A stretch of 64,000 nucleotides of DNA from Fallopia convolvulus (GCA_964016875.1 OZ024735.1:15305434-15369433); one strand, 5' to 3'; positions 44,384 to 57,611 are shown, counted from the stretch's first letter. Notes: generated from the sequence alone by a model not told the origin. Numbers and translations are program-made.

Positions 44384-46828
44384 ATCAAACCCATAGCTCT
44401 GAACTGGTTTATAAACCCTCCTTGGCCTAGTGGAAGCCATGGTCTCTTGTTGTTGTTGTTGAGTACTTGTGTATTTTCCTGCTGAGCCTCCTCACGTTCA
44501 AACTCATCATCTTCTTGACAATACGTGTCACGATGACATTCTTCTTGATCATGACTAGAATCTGGTTGGTCCTCGGATTCTTCTTTCTCAACTACTTGAG
44601 ATTTTAACTTTGCAACATCACCACCTTCGGGACCCTCATCTTTTGATAAAGTTTACATGGGGTTCTCATCAAAAGTAACATACGTGCTGATTACAAACAT
44701 AGAATCTTCTAAACACGAAAGATGATAACCCTTGACTCCTCTTGTATATCCTAAGAAAATTGCCTTCTTAGCCCTATTATCAAGCTTTTTATCTTTGACA
44801 TGATAATAAGTGATGCATCCAAACACTCTAAGTCTTCCATAATCTGCATGGTCTCCTGACCATACCCTAAAAGGAGTATCTCCATCCAATGTTGAATATG
44901 GAGATCGGTTCACAATATAAGCAGCTATGGCAACCGACTTTGCCCACCATTCACGACCCAACCTTGAATTGGAGCGCATACATCTAGCCTTCTCAAGTAT
45001 TGTATGGTTCGGTCTTTCTACAACTCCATTTTGTTGTGGTGTGTCTCTAACTGTCCAATGTCGTCTTCATCACAAAACTTCTTGAAAGCACCATCTCATC
45101 AAACCTTAGTGTTTTCAACTTCCTATATGTTCTGTTCTCAACCATTGCTTTCCATTTTAAAACGTCTTGAATACCTCATTCTTAAGCTTAAGGAAATACA
45201 CCCAAGTATATCTAAAGTAATCATCTACAAACGTGACAAAGTACCTAGAACCACCTTTTGAATCAACTTTAGCCGGACCCCAAACATCCATATGCACATA
45301 GTCTAATATTCCTCTGCTTTTATGGTTGCTTGTTGAGAATGTAACCATGTGTGCTTTTCCATACACACACGATGTTCGCAAAACTCCATGGAAGGCTTCT
45401 TCAAGTTTTTCCACAACCCTTTCCTACCATGAAAATTTAGACCCTTTTCTTGCATATGAACAAGACGCATATGCCAAAGCCAAGTATAATCTGTTGGGTC
45501 CCACTTACTTCTACAAGTTCGAACCATTACATCTCTTGCCACTGTATTGCAAACAAGATGGTACAAGTTTCCTTGATGAATTCCCTTCATCACCAACAAA
45601 GAACCACTAACAACTTTTAGAATCCCGTTCTCACCAATTAGCTAACAACCTCCTGATTTTAATGCGCCTAGAGAAATAAAATTCTTTCACAAATCAGAGA
45701 CATGCCTTACATCCATTAATGTTCTAACAATTCCATCATACATCTTGACCTTGATTGTACCGATGTCGATTGTCTTACAACCATGGTTGTTACCCATCAA
45801 AACGGCTCCACCATCCAAGGTTTTATAAGTAGAGAACCATTTCCTGTTTGGGCTCATATGATAAGAGCATCCATTATCTAGATTCCAATTAATTGAATTT
45901 TCAGATGCTTTTTTTTTATTGACAGAATAGCATTCTATGTCCCAATCATCAGAAGCGATGCTAGCTTTGTGCTTGTCATTTTGATTTCCCTTATTCTTGT
46001 TGTTTTTATTCTTCCCTTGTATCCTCTTATTCAGACAATCCTTCTTCCAATGCCCAAGCTCATCACACTTGTAACAACGAGTTTCTGTTATGGGTCTAGA
46101 TTTCGATCTAGACTTTTCCTTCTTGCTATTTCCTATGTCATTACTCCGTCCTCCCGCAAACAAACTTTGTGCTTGTTCACTGTTCACAATGGTCATACTA
46201 TTGATCGTCACCTTTCGTACATCATCTGCTAGGAGCGCCTTTCTAGTTTCATCCATAGTCAGTGTCTCACCAACAAGTATCAATGTTTGAACAAGATTCT
46301 CGTATAATTTCGACAAGAAAGCAACAACATAAGTGCTTGATCTTCATATTCAACCTTCAAATCAATATCCTTTACATTTGAAATTTTCCTATCAAATTTG
46401 TTAATATGATCACGGAGTGAAATTCCTTGCTCCATCTTGCAAGTATACAACTGAGACTTGAGATAAATTCGATTTGTTAGAATGTTCGTCATGAAGTTTG
46501 CCTCCTACTTTGTCCATACACATTACGCAGTTTCCTCGTGATCCACCATAAATACGACATCTTTCTCAAGACATAAGATTATGGCGGCAAGTGCTTCTAT
46601 ATCGAGATCATCCCAATCGTTATCCTTCAAATCTACTAGTTTCTTAGCCTTACTCAGCAACGCCTTGTGCATTTTTGAGATATTAATAGATTTTTCATCT
46701 TCATCCTACAATAAGAGAAATCATTCTTCTCATTGAACTTCTCAATTTCATACTTTCCAACTTTAATAATTCCGCTACTAGAAGCCATTGATTTCAAAAT
46801 TAGACTTTCAACGCCTTAGACTTTGATG

Positions 46829-46842
46829 TGGCTCTGATACCA
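46829..46842 (-). promoter_or_regulatory. copia 2 primer-binding site
   Basis: On the minus strand TGGTATCAGAGCCA, the classic complement of plant initiator-Met tRNA, three to four bases inside the LTR end. Confidence 0.9.
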
Positions 46843-46844
46843 GT

Positions 46845-47298
46845 TGTTGAGAAGTCGTTGAAGCTTAGGCTAATAGAGAATAGTTAAGATGGTACGAACA
46901 CACAAGATTTAACGAGTTTCGACAAATTGTCTACGTCCCGGGGTGATATGTTTCTTTATATGAAGGGAAAAAACTCGACAACTTCTACAAGCCACAAATT
47001 CGTCGTACAAAAGAGTATATGCTTAAAAAGAAAATAAACCTCTCTTTGTATTTCTCTCTCTTCTTTTGCAAGATGAAATCCCTTTTTCTTTCTCGTGTTT
47101 TCTTTTTCTTTTGTTTTCAAAAGATGATTAAATTTTCCTCTCTTTTTTTGTTTATATAGGAGATAGCAAAATGAAAAACAGACATGTCTATTATTCAATT
47201 GTTTCCATTCGCCGTTGAATTTCCATTCACCATTCAATTCTCCTCTTTTCTCTCTTCTAATTTAGTATATGTCTCATCCAAAAAATAACATACTTACA
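46845..47298 (-). repeat. copia 2 5' LTR
   Basis: Parallel to 39562-39999 along its whole length and ending at the same CTTACA. TATA box near 47151-47160. Sequence beyond 47298 also matches the flank of copia 1, which shows that the flank was duplicated together with the element. Confidence 0.6.
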
Positions 47299-48125
47299 TA
47301 ACCATATATGGACGTTTTTTAGAAACGGGAGACTGTATTAGGACCGTAGGATTTAGGATAATTAATGGTTAGGATTTAAGGACTACAATAGCTAATATGG
47401 ACATTTGTTAGAAAATACAACCCTGAATTATTTTAATTAGGAAAAAAACCACCCATATGCGAGATTTAAAGGATACAGATATGGAAAAAACAACTGCCTT
47501 CAATATGCAGCATATCTAAACTCCATTGATGCACGTTCTTGAAGCTTGTTCAACCCGACCTTTAGTAAAGACGATTAATTACCTCGTATTCAGAAATTTA
47601 ACAAGTCGAGGGCACAAAATTTTGATAATGCGAACTGATTATTTGCAATTCAAATTGTTTATGAAAATATGCTGCGATTTATTTCAACTGAATTTGAAGA
47701 TTGATTTTTCGAAATCATAACACAATAGCTAATATTTGATTTCATACTAAATTGGGCAATTTCATGAAAATTATTTTTGCTGACTTAACACATAATCTAT
47801 CTATGAATGTCATCGAATTTAGTTGATAAAATACTTCATACGTAATGGAATAAGAAATTTAATTTATATTTGAACATATAGGATGAATCATTGAACGTAA
47901 CCATTTTGTAACAATTTTTTGAATTAAACATTGAATATGTGCGTGTATATTTTGAACAACATTGTATTTTATTCGAATATAGGTGTTGAAAAACTATATA
48001 TGCAATGTGATTAAGGATTATATTTTGTTATCTAAGCATATATGATGAAATAATGAACATAATAATTTGTACGATTGAATAAGTACATCCATTTTATGAA
48101 CATGAATATTTAATTCAACTTTTTT
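47299..48125. other. Flank Y, copy 2 (left part)
   Basis: AT-rich, no gene. 47299-47670 matches 40000-40380. The rest (47670-48125) has no counterpart in copy 1 and contains loose repeats of TTGAAC/GAACATA motifs. The Del/Tekay-like element interrupts it at 48130. Confidence 0.5.
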
Positions 48126-48130
48126 GTAAT

Positions 48131-49565
48131 TGTGAGACTCTAACCAATCTTCCATCCCATTTGTATTCTAACTTGTCTCTACTTGAGTTTCGAGGACGAA
48201 ACTTTCTTTTAGTGGGGGTATATGTAATACCCGGGTTTGTATTCTGGTAACGTTTATAAATTTGGAGCGTTATAGAAATTAGGATCAATTTCCTGCTTTT
48301 AAATTTAGACCACTTTTGCTCCTTCCCTTCCTCTCTATATTCTTGTTTGGGTCGGATTTCAGAGATGGGCTGAAGCCCATTCTCCTCATTTTTCCTTGGA
48401 TCGTCCCATCAATTTTCTTTCCCCTTCTCTTCTCTGACCCTACTTGAAGAACGATTGTTCATCTTCTTTCTCGCGAGAGGCCGCCGCTCCCCTACGATTT
48501 CCTTCCACCGCGCCTTACCATCTCTCTGGTTCTCCTCTCTCGTTTCCTCTCTCGCTCACCTCAAACTCTGCATTCCTCGCTTCCGTTCAAAGGCCATCGC
48601 TGAGCTCGGAGAATTCTGGTGGTGTCGTGAGCGTCCTTTCCCAATTCTGTTCGCCAAGGTCGTCATCGTTTACACACCGCTTTTCTCGCCCCTATTCGAA
48701 GGCGACCGTCGTTGCCAGTCTCCGAAGAGTCGGTTGCTGTCGCAAGCTCCCTCTCCTGTTGGAAGTCGCCATCGATAGACCACATCTGCTCGAGTGTGCT
48801 GCATATGCATTTGAGGAGGATGTTTGATTGCTATTGTATTTGACGGATTTTGTTTGGAAGGTCTAAAATGCTTGAGTGGTGACCTAAGAGAATGGATGTT
48901 GTGATTATATGTGATTTGGTAATATACTTCTACTTGTTGCTAATATCCTTATTGACTTTGTTGTGGATGATTTCACAATTGACTATATTTGTTTGGCTAC
49001 TATTATATTTCTATTTGACTGTAATTGTGTGTGTACCTTAAGTATATGTATATATGCAAGTTTATTTTACTAAAAATGTTTTGTTACATGTTTGATTTGC
49101 TTGTTTGACCCATACTTGGATCGTAGGCTAATGTGATCAACTTGTGGCGTTTTAGGTAAGGATTCTGGCTTGGGAAATGCGCCAGCAGATTGCATTCCAG
49201 ACGGTGGAGGTCGGTCTTGACGTGACGTGTTCTAGGAGAGTGATATTAGCGTTTTAGTCTTTTGGTTTGTTAGACTTGAGTAGTTATGCTTTGACAATGA
49301 ACCTTTTGGAGTATGTTTAGCTGTTATGCTTTGACAAGAGTCCTTTTGTCATGACTGTCAGATTTCTGGCTTTTGCATGCAAATAGTTTTATGACATGAA
49401 TATATATTTTTTTTGAACTTCTAAATTGGATGGTTTAGTTGAATTTGCTCGCAGTGCTTTATTGCAAGGTCCAATACAGTCTATTGTTGTTAGTTTGTTC
49501 TGGTAGACCCATTGTGAGGCCTACAACCTTGTGACCCCTAGATATTTGCCAGAAAGGGTGTTACA
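48131..49565 (+). repeat. Del/Tekay-like 5' LTR (internally deleted)
   Basis: 1435 bases. It lacks about 1.15 kb that the 3' LTR has between the equivalents of 48768 and 48806; the junction holds about 40 bases of non-matching filler. Confidence 0.9.
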
Positions 49566-49568
49566 GAT

Positions 49569-49582
49569 ATGTATCAGAGCGA
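49569..49582 (+). promoter_or_regulatory. Primer-binding site (initiator-Met type)
   Basis: TGTATCAGAGCGAGG follows the LTR by a few bases; the usual form is TGGTATCAGAGC. Confidence 0.8.
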
Positions 49583-49808
49583 GGTTGGCAACAAGGGCAC
49601 TAGGTCCTAACAAAAGATTCGTGAGGTCCAATTTATAGTTATGAAAATTTTAAAACCTTTTTACTTAGGCATGCTGCATTTTAGGTAGGTAAACACGTCG
49701 AGACCGCTACATCATCTGGGAAGAATCTCTGTAAGCATTTTGTTTGTTTAATTACAGCTATTACTTGTAAAATCTAAGTGATTTATTATGTTTAGGTATC
49801 ACTTAGTA

Positions 49809-50533
49809 ATGGCAAGAGGTAGAGGTAGAGGAAGACCTAGAGGTAGAGGAAGAGGAGTTACTGTTAAGCCTCATGTTAATCCCTTGGCTGAGGGAACTGC
49901 AGAGAGTCTGGGGCCAGTCAGAAATGCTAATTAGGGACTGATGTTGCGCTGAGTAATGCTAGATTTGGAGGCCTAGATCTTGTAGGGCCTAGGGATAAAG
50001 CTAATGCCAATGTTCAAGAGTCACCAGTTACTCCAGCTACAGAAGCACCTCACACTGGTCCACCTGGGCTACAATCTTTAGTCCAAGAACAAGTTATGTC
50101 CTTCTTGCAAGTTCTTTTTGGGGGTGGTCAAGCACCAAACCCTGTCGATGCCGCTTCCCATCTGTCTGGTTCAAGGGTACCAAACCCCTCATGGTCCGCT
50201 GTGAGAGCGTCCCATTCTAGGATGTCAGTTCCACCAGCACCCCCAGCTAGGGTGTCGAATATTCAGAGACCGCTCCAACCCGTTCAAGAAGTATCTAAAG
50301 AGTCAGTTCGAGTTGAAAGGGTTCGTCAAGACTCCGGACCTGACAAGTGGCTGCGTGAATTCAGTTACATGAAACTTCCGTTTTTCAATGGAGCTCATGG
50401 GAAGGACGTGGAGTTGTGGTTCAGGCAAGTCACTTCAGCTCTCAACACGATCAAGGCACCAAAGGATCGAAAGGTGTAGCTAGCTCAGAGCTTGCTTAGA
50501 GATAATGCTTTTGATTGATGGTCTCTACAGATT
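49809..50533 (+). pseudogene. Del/Tekay-like gag N-terminal part, broken
   Basis: ATG at 49809 opens MARGRGRGRPRGRGRG, an Arg/Gly-rich start, and stops at TAG after about 42 codons (49935-49937). After a frameshift, gag continues from 50096 (with KWLREFSYMKLPFFNGAHGK and WFRQVTSALNTIKAP, a typical gag entry) to TAG at 50477-50479. A second stop TGA follows at 50516-50518, in the same frame as the long ORF downstream. Gag therefore needs one shift and two stop changes to be whole. Confidence 0.8.
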
Positions 50534-53500
50534 TTGGACCATGAAGTTAACTTTGAAGAATTTTCTAAGATGTTGATAGATGCATTCTGTCCTGCTGCTG
50601 TAAGGGACGCTCGAACTCAAGAGTTTGCTGATGCAAAGCCCAAGAACATTTCAGTGGCGGAAGTTGCCCTGAAGTTTCAGAGAGATTTAACTTATGTGGC
50701 TGACACTGTGACCACAGAGAAGCAACGCATTTATGCTTTTGCTAAGAGGATGAGACCAGAGATTAGACAGTATGTAGCTGGGTTCGAATGCTCTACCTTG
50801 AGAGATTACCGGAACAAGGCAATGGCTTATGAGATGGCACACCCAGCTTACAAGCGATCTGATATCACCCAAGGTAGTGGCAATAGGCAAAAGACTGCAC
50901 TAGGATTCAGGGGTGACGGGAGGCCGAGTTCCATGCCTCAAGGAGGTAACAACTCGTGCATGAGGCAGAACCAACAAGGCCCATCTCAACGGTCGGGTGG
51001 TGCAATGGGACAAAAACAGTGCTTCAACTGTGGAAGCCATAATCATCTGAGGAGTTCTTGTCCCCGACCATCGATAACTTGCTTTACTTGCGGAGAAAAG
51101 GGTCATCGTGCTGACTTCTGTCGCAACAAAGGGATTTCTCCATCTCAGGGGTCCTCACCTGCTTCTAGGCCAACTGGAGGGAATCGATCACAATCTACCC
51201 CTCAGACTTATATTATGCCAGGTCAAGGTCGTGGTAGAGGCCGTGGTAGCACAGTTGGGGGTCCTGGAGCCAACCACCCACCTCGTATTTTCAAGATGAG
51301 AAGAGTTGAAGATCCAAATGCTCCGACAGCTACAGGTATGATTTGGATTCGATCTGAGCCTGTTAAGATTCTTTTTGATACTGGTGCTACTCATTCTTTT
51401 ATTGCAACTACATGCGTAGATATATTGCATTTGACATGTTCTGTGGGTACTCCTTTTGTTGTGGGTTTGCCGGATGGTAGTAAGATAAGTGGGGACAAAG
51501 AGATCCTTCAATGTCCAATTCGCATTGGGGATAAGGATTGGCTTACAGATTTCATCGTCATGGCCTTGCCAAATGATGATGTAATTCTAGGAATGGATTG
51601 GATGACTAGATACAAAGTTGTTCTAGATATTCATAGGCGTACAGTGACAGTAACCGCTAATGATGGAACTCAACATGTGTTTTGGGGGCATGACCCTAAA
51701 AGGTCTGGAACTGTGATTAGTGCTATGAAAGCTGCCAAGTTGTTGAATGAGGGTTGTGTAGGATATTGGTTCTATGCCCTTCAAGAAACCAAGGATAGTC
51801 CGAGACTCGAGGACATTCCTATTGTGCGAGAATTCAAAGATGTTTTTCCTGAGGAGTTGTCGGGGCTTCCGCCTCACAGAGAGGTAGATTTCGGCATTGA
51901 GTTAGAGCCGGGAACAAGACCTGTTTCACGGGCTCCTTATCGTATGGCGCCAGTAGAGATGCAAGAGTTGAAAAAGAAACTTGAAGAGTTGGCAGAAAAA
52001 GGCTCCATTCGTCCTAGTGCATCGCCTTGGGGTGCTCCGGTACTTTTTGTAAGAAAGAAGGATGGATTGATGAGGTTGTGCATTGATTACAGAGAACTCA
52101 ACCGAATAACTATCAAGAACAAGTATCCACTTCCCCGTATCGATGATTTGCTAGACCAGTTGCAAGGAGCAGTAGTGTTTTCTAAAATTGACTTGAGGTC
52201 TGGCTATCATCAATTGAGAATTCGAGATGAAGATATCCCAAAGACGGCATTTCGGACGCGATATGGGCACTACGAGTTTGAAGTGATGCCGTTCGATTTG
52301 ACAAATGCTCCAACAGTGTTCATGGATTTGATGAACAAGATTTTTATTGAATACTTGGATCAAATTGTGGTAGTGTTCATTGATGCCATCTTGATTTACT
52401 CTCGGAGCCAAGATGAGCATGCTAATCATCTAAAGGTTGTGTTGGGAGTTTTAAGACAACACCGGTTATTTGCCAAGCTTTCAAAGTGCGAGTTTTGGTT
52501 GCCTGAGGTCACATTTCTAGGGCATGTCGTCTCTGCAGATGGAGTGAAAGTTGATCCAATGAAGATTGAAACCGTAGCCTCTTGGCAACCTCCCAAGAAT
52601 GTAAAGGAAGTACGCAGTTTCTTGGGTTTGGCAGGATATTACAGGAGGTTCGTTGAGGGTTTCTCAAAGATAGCTCAACCATTGACCAACTTACTCCGTA
52701 AGACTACCAAATTCACATGGACTGAGGCTTGCCAAAGAAGCTTTGAAGAGTTGAAAAGAAGGCTAACTTTTGCGCCCATCTTAGCACTTCCTCAAGGCTC
52801 AGAGGGGTATGTGGTCTACAGTGATGCGTCGAAACTTGGCTTGGGTTATGTGTTAATGCAGAAGGATCGGGTAATTGCTTATGCTTCTAGACAACTTAAG
52901 ACTCATGAGCTAAATTACCCGACACATTACCTAGAGTTAGCGGCTGTGATCCACGCCTTGAAGATTTGGCGACACTATTTGTATGGGACAACTTGCCAAA
53001 TTCTGACAAACCATAAGAGTCTCAAGTACATTTTCACTCAGCGAGAACTCAATATGAGGCAACGCAGATGCCTTGCATTGATTAAGGATTATGATCTGGA
53101 GATCCTTTACCACCCAGGCAAGGCAAATGTCGTCGTTGACGCACTCAGTAGGAAATCATCCCAGGAGCAGATGTTATCTCACTTGACTGCTCAATCTGCT
53201 TTGCAAAGGGATTTGATAAGAAATGGGATTGAGGTATGGATTCAGATATATCAAGGCCAGTTGTGTTCCTTGGAATGTCAACCTAGTTTGATAGAAGAGA
53301 TCCGTCAAAAGCAAGGGGCTTGCTCGATGATTCAAGACTTGTGTCAAAAGGTGCATCAAGGTGAAGCACCCGGTTTTGAAATCCGAGATGGGATTTTGAG
53401 GTTGAATGGGAGAGTATGCGTACCCCGTGATCAAGAGTTGAGACAGAAAATCCTTCAAGAGGCACATGCTACGCTCTATTCTATACATCCAGGATCAAGT

Positions 53501-54730
53501 AAGATGTATAAGGATCTCAAACAACATTACTGGTGGGATGGCTTGAAACCGGATGTGGCCAGGTTTGTAGCACGATGTCAGATTTGTCAACAAGTTAAGA
53601 TAGAACACCAGAGACCGGGAGGGATGCTCAAGCCCCTCTCCATTCCAGAATGGAAGTGGGAAGACATATCTATGGACTTCGCCACAGGTTTGCGCAACAG
53701 TCAAGGTCATGATGCCATCTGGGTAGTAGTAGACAGATTGACGAAGACGGCACATTTCCTTCCGATTAGGGAGGCGTGGCCAGTTCCTAAACTAGTGGAT
53801 GTGTTTATAAGGAAAATAGTGAGACTACATGGAGTACCAAAAACAATTGTATCTGACCGAGATGCTCGTTTTACATCGAAATTCTGGCATCAGGTACACC
53901 AAGCGTTGGGTACAAGACTGCATTTCACGATAGCTTACCACCCGCAAGTAGATGGACAGTCAGAGAGGACGATTCAAACGCTTGAAGATATGCTAAGATC
54001 TTGCCTCCTAGACTGGGTTGTTGGTTGGTTGGAGAATTTAGAGTTAGTGGAGTTTGCATACAATAACAGTTGGCACGCCTCAATTCAAATGGCTCCTTAT
54101 GAGGCGTTGTATTGTCGAAAGTGTCGAACGCCACTTTGTTGGGATGACCCCTCTGACAGAGTGGGTGAGATACCCCAACTGATCCAAGAGACAGTTGATA
54201 AAGTTGCTTTGATAAAAGAACGCATGTTAGTCGCTCAGAGTCGTCAGAAATCCTATGCTGATAAACGAAGAAGACCTTTAGAATTTGATGTTGGCGCATA
54301 TGTATGGTTGAGAGTGTCGCCTACTCGAGGGGTACGAAGATTTGGGATTAAAAGAAAGTTGAGTCCTCGCTACATCAGACCTTTTGAGATCTTAGAGAGG
54401 GTCGGGGAGTTGGCCTATCGCTTGGCACTTCCCCCATCCTTGGACGGAGCTCATCCCGTGTTTCATGTGTCTCAGCTAAGGCAATACATACCCGATCCCA
54501 ACCACAAGCTTAGCTATGAAGAGTTGAGAATCGAACCAGATCATACTTTTGTTGAACAACCGATAGTTATCTTGGATCATCGAATGAAGAAGCTACGAAA
54601 CAAGGAGATTTCGTTAGTCTTAGTACAATGTTCTAGGCGTGGAGTTGAGGAGGCTACTTGGGAGACCGAGGCAAGTATGCAAGAGAGCTACCTAGAGTTA
54701 TACTCTAAGTTGATGGAGTCTGTGGAATAA
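50534..54730 (+). CDS. gag-pol polyprotein (gag C-term, PR, RT, RNase H, INT)
   Basis: 1398 codons without a stop. Gag C-terminus with two zinc knuckles (C163 [14 protein letters not shown]183 [13 protein letters not shown]); protease [11 protein letters not shown] (Asp282); RT from about residue 480 ([36 protein letters not shown]); RNase H from about 760 ([17 protein letters not shown], Asp764); integrase with HHCC zinc finger (H978, H985, C1015, C1018) and D1048-D1108-E1144, the D-35-E spacing. The C-terminus ([20 protein letters not shown], then [13 protein letters not shown]) matches the chromodomain-like tail of this lineage. Two catalytic changes stand out: RT reads FIDAIL (A618 for the second Asp of FIDDIL), and RNase H reads LTNHKSL (N826 for the Asp of TDHKSL). 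Integrase may be structurally intact, but reverse transcription by this copy should fail. The start is simply the first Met after the gag stops. Confidence 0.9.
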   Translation: MDHEVNFEEFSKMLIDAFCPAAVRDARTQEFADAKPKNISVAEVALKFQRDLTYVADTVTTEKQRIYAFAKRMRPEIRQYVAGFECSTLRDYRNKAMAYEMAHPAYKRSDITQGSGNRQKTALGFRGDGRPSSMPQGGNNSCMRQNQQGPSQRSGGAMGQKQCFNCGSHNHLRSSCPRPSITCFTCGEKGHRADFCRNKGISPSQGSSPASRPTGGNRSQSTPQTYIMPGQGRGRGRGSTVGGPGANHPPRIFKMRRVEDPNAPTATGMIWIRSEPVKILFDTGATHSFIATTCVDILHLTCSVGTPFVVGLPDGSKISGDKEILQCPIRIGDKDWLTDFIVMALPNDDVILGMDWMTRYKVVLDIHRRTVTVTANDGTQHVFWGHDPKRSGTVISAMKAAKLLNEGCVGYWFYALQETKDSPRLEDIPIVREFKDVFPEELSGLPPHREVDFGIELEPGTRPVSRAPYRMAPVEMQELKKKLEELAEKGSIRPSASPWGAPVLFVRKKDGLMRLCIDYRELNRITIKNKYPLPRIDDLLDQLQGAVVFSKIDLRSGYHQLRIRDEDIPKTAFRTRYGHYEFEVMPFDLTNAPTVFMDLMNKIFIEYLDQIVVVFIDAILIYSRSQDEHANHLKVVLGVLRQHRLFAKLSKCEFWLPEVTFLGHVVSADGVKVDPMKIETVASWQPPKNVKEVRSFLGLAGYYRRFVEGFSKIAQPLTNLLRKTTKFTWTEACQRSFEELKRRLTFAPILALPQGSEGYVVYSDASKLGLGYVLMQKDRVIAYASRQLKTHELNYPTHYLELAAVIHALKIWRHYLYGTTCQILTNHKSLKYIFTQRELNMRQRRCLALIKDYDLEILYHPGKANVVVDALSRKSSQEQMLSHLTAQSALQRDLIRNGIEVWIQIYQGQLCSLECQPSLIEEIRQKQGACSMIQDLCQKVHQGEAPGFEIRDGILRLNGRVCVPRDQELRQKILQEAHATLYSIHPGSSKMYKDLKQHYWWDGLKPDVARFVARCQICQQVKIEHQRPGGMLKPLSIPEWKWEDISMDFATGLRNSQGHDAIWVVVDRLTKTAHFLPIREAWPVPKLVDVFIRKIVRLHGVPKTIVSDRDARFTSKFWHQVHQALGTRLHFTIAYHPQVDGQSERTIQTLEDMLRSCLLDWVVGWLENLELVEFAYNNSWHASIQMAPYEALYCRKCRTPLCWDDPSDRVGEIPQLIQETVDKVALIKERMLVAQSRQKSYADKRRRPLEFDVGAYVWLRVSPTRGVRRFGIKRKLSPRYIRPFEILERVGELAYRLALPPSLDGAHPVFHVSQLRQYIPDPNHKLSYEELRIEPDHTFVEQPIVILDHRMKKLRNKEISLVLVQCSRRGVEEATWETEASMQESYLELYSKLMESVE

Positions 54731-55020
54731 TGGTTAGTATTTGAGATCTTCTTGCAACATATCTAGTACCTTAAATTGCTTGATTGTTAATTCGCTTGGT
54801 TGCATGTCACTTACTTGTTGGATTGCTTGGGTGATCGTTTGATTGTGCTTGATTGCTTGTTTACTTATGTGAGCTCCTTGATTCTTTGACATGTTAGAGT
54901 AGATACTATGTTGACTACGTGTTCTGAAAGCACTCCGCTCATTTGATGAACACTTTATTTTAGTCCTTATGGTCGTTGGTAAATGGTTCGTGGACGAACC
55001 TATGCTAAGGGGTGGAGATT
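54731..55020 (+). other. 3' untranslated region and polypurine tract
   Basis: About 290 non-coding bases between the pol stop and the 3' LTR, ending in the purine run AAGGGGTGGAGATT (55007-55020). Confidence 0.75.
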
Positions 55021-57606
55021 TGTGAGACTCTAACCAATCTTCCATCCCATTTTATTCTAACTTGTCTATACTTGATTTTCGAGGACGAAACTTTCTTTTA
55101 GTGGGGTATATATAATACTCGGGTTTGTATTCTGGTAAATTATAAATTTGGAGCGTTATAGAAATTAGGATCAATTTCCGGCTTTTAAATTTAGGCCACT
55201 TTTGCTCCTTCCCTTCCTCTCTATATTCTTGTTTGGGTCGGATTTCAGAGATGGGATGAAGCCCATTCTCCTCATTTTTCCTTGGATCGGCCCATCAATT
55301 TTCTTTCCCCTTCTCTTCTCTGACCCTACTTGAAGAACGATTGTTCATCTTCTTTCTCGCGAGAGGCCGCCGCTCCCCTACGATTTCCTTCCACCGCGCC
55401 TTACCATCTCTCTGGTTCTCCTCTCTCGTTTCCTCTCTCGCTCACCTCAAACTCTGCATTCCTCGCTTCCGTTCGAAGGCCGTCGCTAACCTCGGAGAAT
55501 TCCGGTGGTGTCGCGAGCGTCCTTTCCCAATTCCGTTCGCCAAGGTCGTCATCATTTACACACCGCTTTTCTCGCCCCTGTTTGAAGGCGACCGTCATTG
55601 CCAGTCTTGGAAGAGTCGGTTGCTTTCGCAAGCTCCCTCTCTTGTTCGAATTCGTTCTCGTTCAATTTCATCTATATGTGTTGTTGTTATTGTTTTATAA
55701 AATTTAGCAATTGTTTTGGTGGACTAGTTTTTAGAGGAAATCGATCGTTGTTGTTCAAAGCTTAGGTTGATTATAGCTTCTACAGTAGGAGTAATTTGAT
55801 TGCTCGATTATATTAATGGCAAGAACCATGGAAGATTGTGGTTGATTGAATTGTCGGTATCGAATTTTTGTTATGCTAAAGGTGCAATCAATTTCATTTC
55901 AAAGTCAGGATCGATCTTGGTTCGAGTTTGTAGACCGTGGTGTATCTCTCTGTTAAGTCAACCAATTTGGATTAAATTACAAGACCTTTAATGGTGTTTT
56001 GCTGTGGTTAGATAATTGAAATTGTTGTTGGTTGTTGAGCACATACGAAATTCCCAAGGCTACTAAAATGGAGATATTAAATGTATTGGCAGTATTGAAT
56101 TGTTCACTTGTTCTTATACTGTTGTCGCATAGTTGTTGTTAGATTGGGAATTAAAATAATTCAACTTATTATTTGTTCCTTTTGTTTTCAATCGGGTACC
56201 TTAAGCTATTTATTCTTGTTGGTAATTAATTCGAGTTAAGAAATTGTAAGTTGTTGGCCAAAGATTTAGTATGTCAATAGTTATCGCTTAGAAAGAGCTT
56301 TTAGCTTTTAGGGCTCTAAGTTTGGTGTTGTGCTTCCTTTTCGAGTGTTATAGTTTTGGTTATTGATTGTTAGGATTCGATAACGCTCGTGTGTGACTTG
56401 TTCGAGCTTCCTTTCTTCCGCTACGTGTTTGTGTCTCGCCTTCGAGGTAAGTCGCTTGCCGACTTACTTAGTTTACGACTCGTTATGTGTTGAATGAGTA
56501 GATTAAATGTGTAGCCTTTATCTTGGAATGATTCCATATTACGTGCTTATATATATATATATATATTTGAAATTATTGGAAATCGCTTTTAAACATTTTC
56601 GTTATGCGTGCACTGAGTTCCACCGGTATGGTCATGGGTGTGGTTACGCTGAAGAGGAAGAGGCCCCCGGGCATGATCATGCGGCTGCAAGGGGCCCCCT
56701 TCTAAAAATAAAATAAAATATTTTGGCAAACGCTCTAGTAGAGGTTTAGCCGGGAAAAGAAGGGTGAATGGGGGAAATGGGCACGTTTATAGGACGCGCC
56801 CTGACCGTGCGCCATAGATGAGAGGCTGGAGGGCGCCATATGCATTTGAGGAGGATGTTTGATTGCTATTGTATTTGACGGATTTTTGTTTGAAAGGTCT
56901 AAAATGCTTGAGTGGTGACCTAAGAGAATGGATGTTGTGATTATATGTGCTTTGGTAATATACTTCTACTTGTTGTTAATATCCTTGTTGACTTTGTTGT
57001 TGATGATTTCACAATTGACTATATTTGTTTGGCTACTATTATATTTCTATTTGACTGTAATTGTGTGTGTACCTTAAGTATATGTATATATGCAAGTTTA
57101 TTTTACTAAAAATATTTTGTTACATGTTTGATTTGCTTGTTTGACCCATACCGGGATCGTAGGCTAATGTGATCAACTTGTGGCGTTTTAGGTAAGGATT
57201 CCGGCTTGGGAAATGCGCCAGCAGATTGCATTCCAGATGGTGGAGGTCGGTCTTGACGTGACGTGTTCTAGGAGAGTGATATTAGCGTTTTAGTCTTTTG
57301 GTTTGTTAGACTTGAGTAGTTATGCTTTGACAATGAACCTTTTGGAGTCTGTTTAGTTGTTTGATGCTTGGACTAGCTACAGAGTCCTTTTGTCATGACT
57401 GTCAGATTTCTGGCTTTTACGTGCAAATGGTTTTATGACATGAATATTTTTTTTGAACTTCTAAATTGGATGGTTTAGTTGAATTTGCTCGCAGTGCTTT
57501 TGTTGCAAGGTCCAATACATTCTATTGTTGTTAGTTTCTTCTGGTAGACCCATTGTGAGGCCTACAATCTTGTGACCCCTAGATATTTTCCAGAAAGGGT
57601 GTTACA
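55021..57606 (+). repeat. Del/Tekay-like 3' LTR (full length)
   Basis: 2586 bases. The extra block 55655-56838 contains an (AT)n run near 56542 and GTCATGGGTGTGGTTACGC near 56620, a motif I associate with Del/Tekay LTRs. This suggests that the 3' LTR is intact and the 5' LTR was deleted. Confidence 0.88.
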
Positions 57607-57611
57607 GTAAT

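Larger units (their letters stand above)
41269..46788 (-). pseudogene. copia 2 gag, protease, integrase, RT N-terminus
   Basis: Second copy of the copia region, minus strand, from ATG at 46788 (MASSSGIIKVGKYEIEKFN) to about 41269, where it stops in the RT N-terminal block ([20 protein letters not shown]). Present are the gag zinc knuckle CYKCDELGHWKKDC (about 46060), the protease motif in altered form (NLDNGCSYHMS, with DNG for DTG), integrase N-terminal and core pieces (45600-45157) and integrase C-terminal part (44979-44653). Solo LTR 41505-44383 separates RT from integrase. Frames are broken in several places. The RT palm and RNase H are absent, in contrast to copia 1, which fits a tandem duplication that began inside RT. 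Confidence 0.87.
48131..57606 (+). mobile_element. Del/Tekay-like gypsy element (chromovirus type)
   Basis: LTRs at 48131-49565 and 55021-57606 (TGTGAGACTC...AAAGGGTGTTACA) with 5-bp duplication GTAAT (48126-48130 and 57607-57611). Primer site near 49569-49582 (GTATCAGAGCGAGG, initiator-Met type). Polypurine tract AAGGGGTGGAGAT (55007-55019). The gag start is broken, but gag C-terminus to integrase is one open frame (50534-54730) in the gypsy order PR-RT-RH-INT. The C-terminus resembles the degenerate chromodomain region of Del/Tekay elements. Confidence 0.93.

Noticed and set aside
48131..48226. LTR start at TGTAATACCC (48225) instead of TGTGAGACTC
   Set aside because: The TSD GTAAT fits only if the LTR starts at 48131, and the polypurine tract at 55007-55019 abuts the matching TGTGAGACTC at 55021.
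48444..48827. 127-codon frame (MKNDCSSSFSREAAAPLRFP), also at 55330-55707
   Set aside because: It lies within both LTRs of the Del/Tekay-like element; the match between copies is LTR identity. Ser/Pro/Leu-rich composition from CT-rich DNA, no domain, and an alternative frame is equally open.
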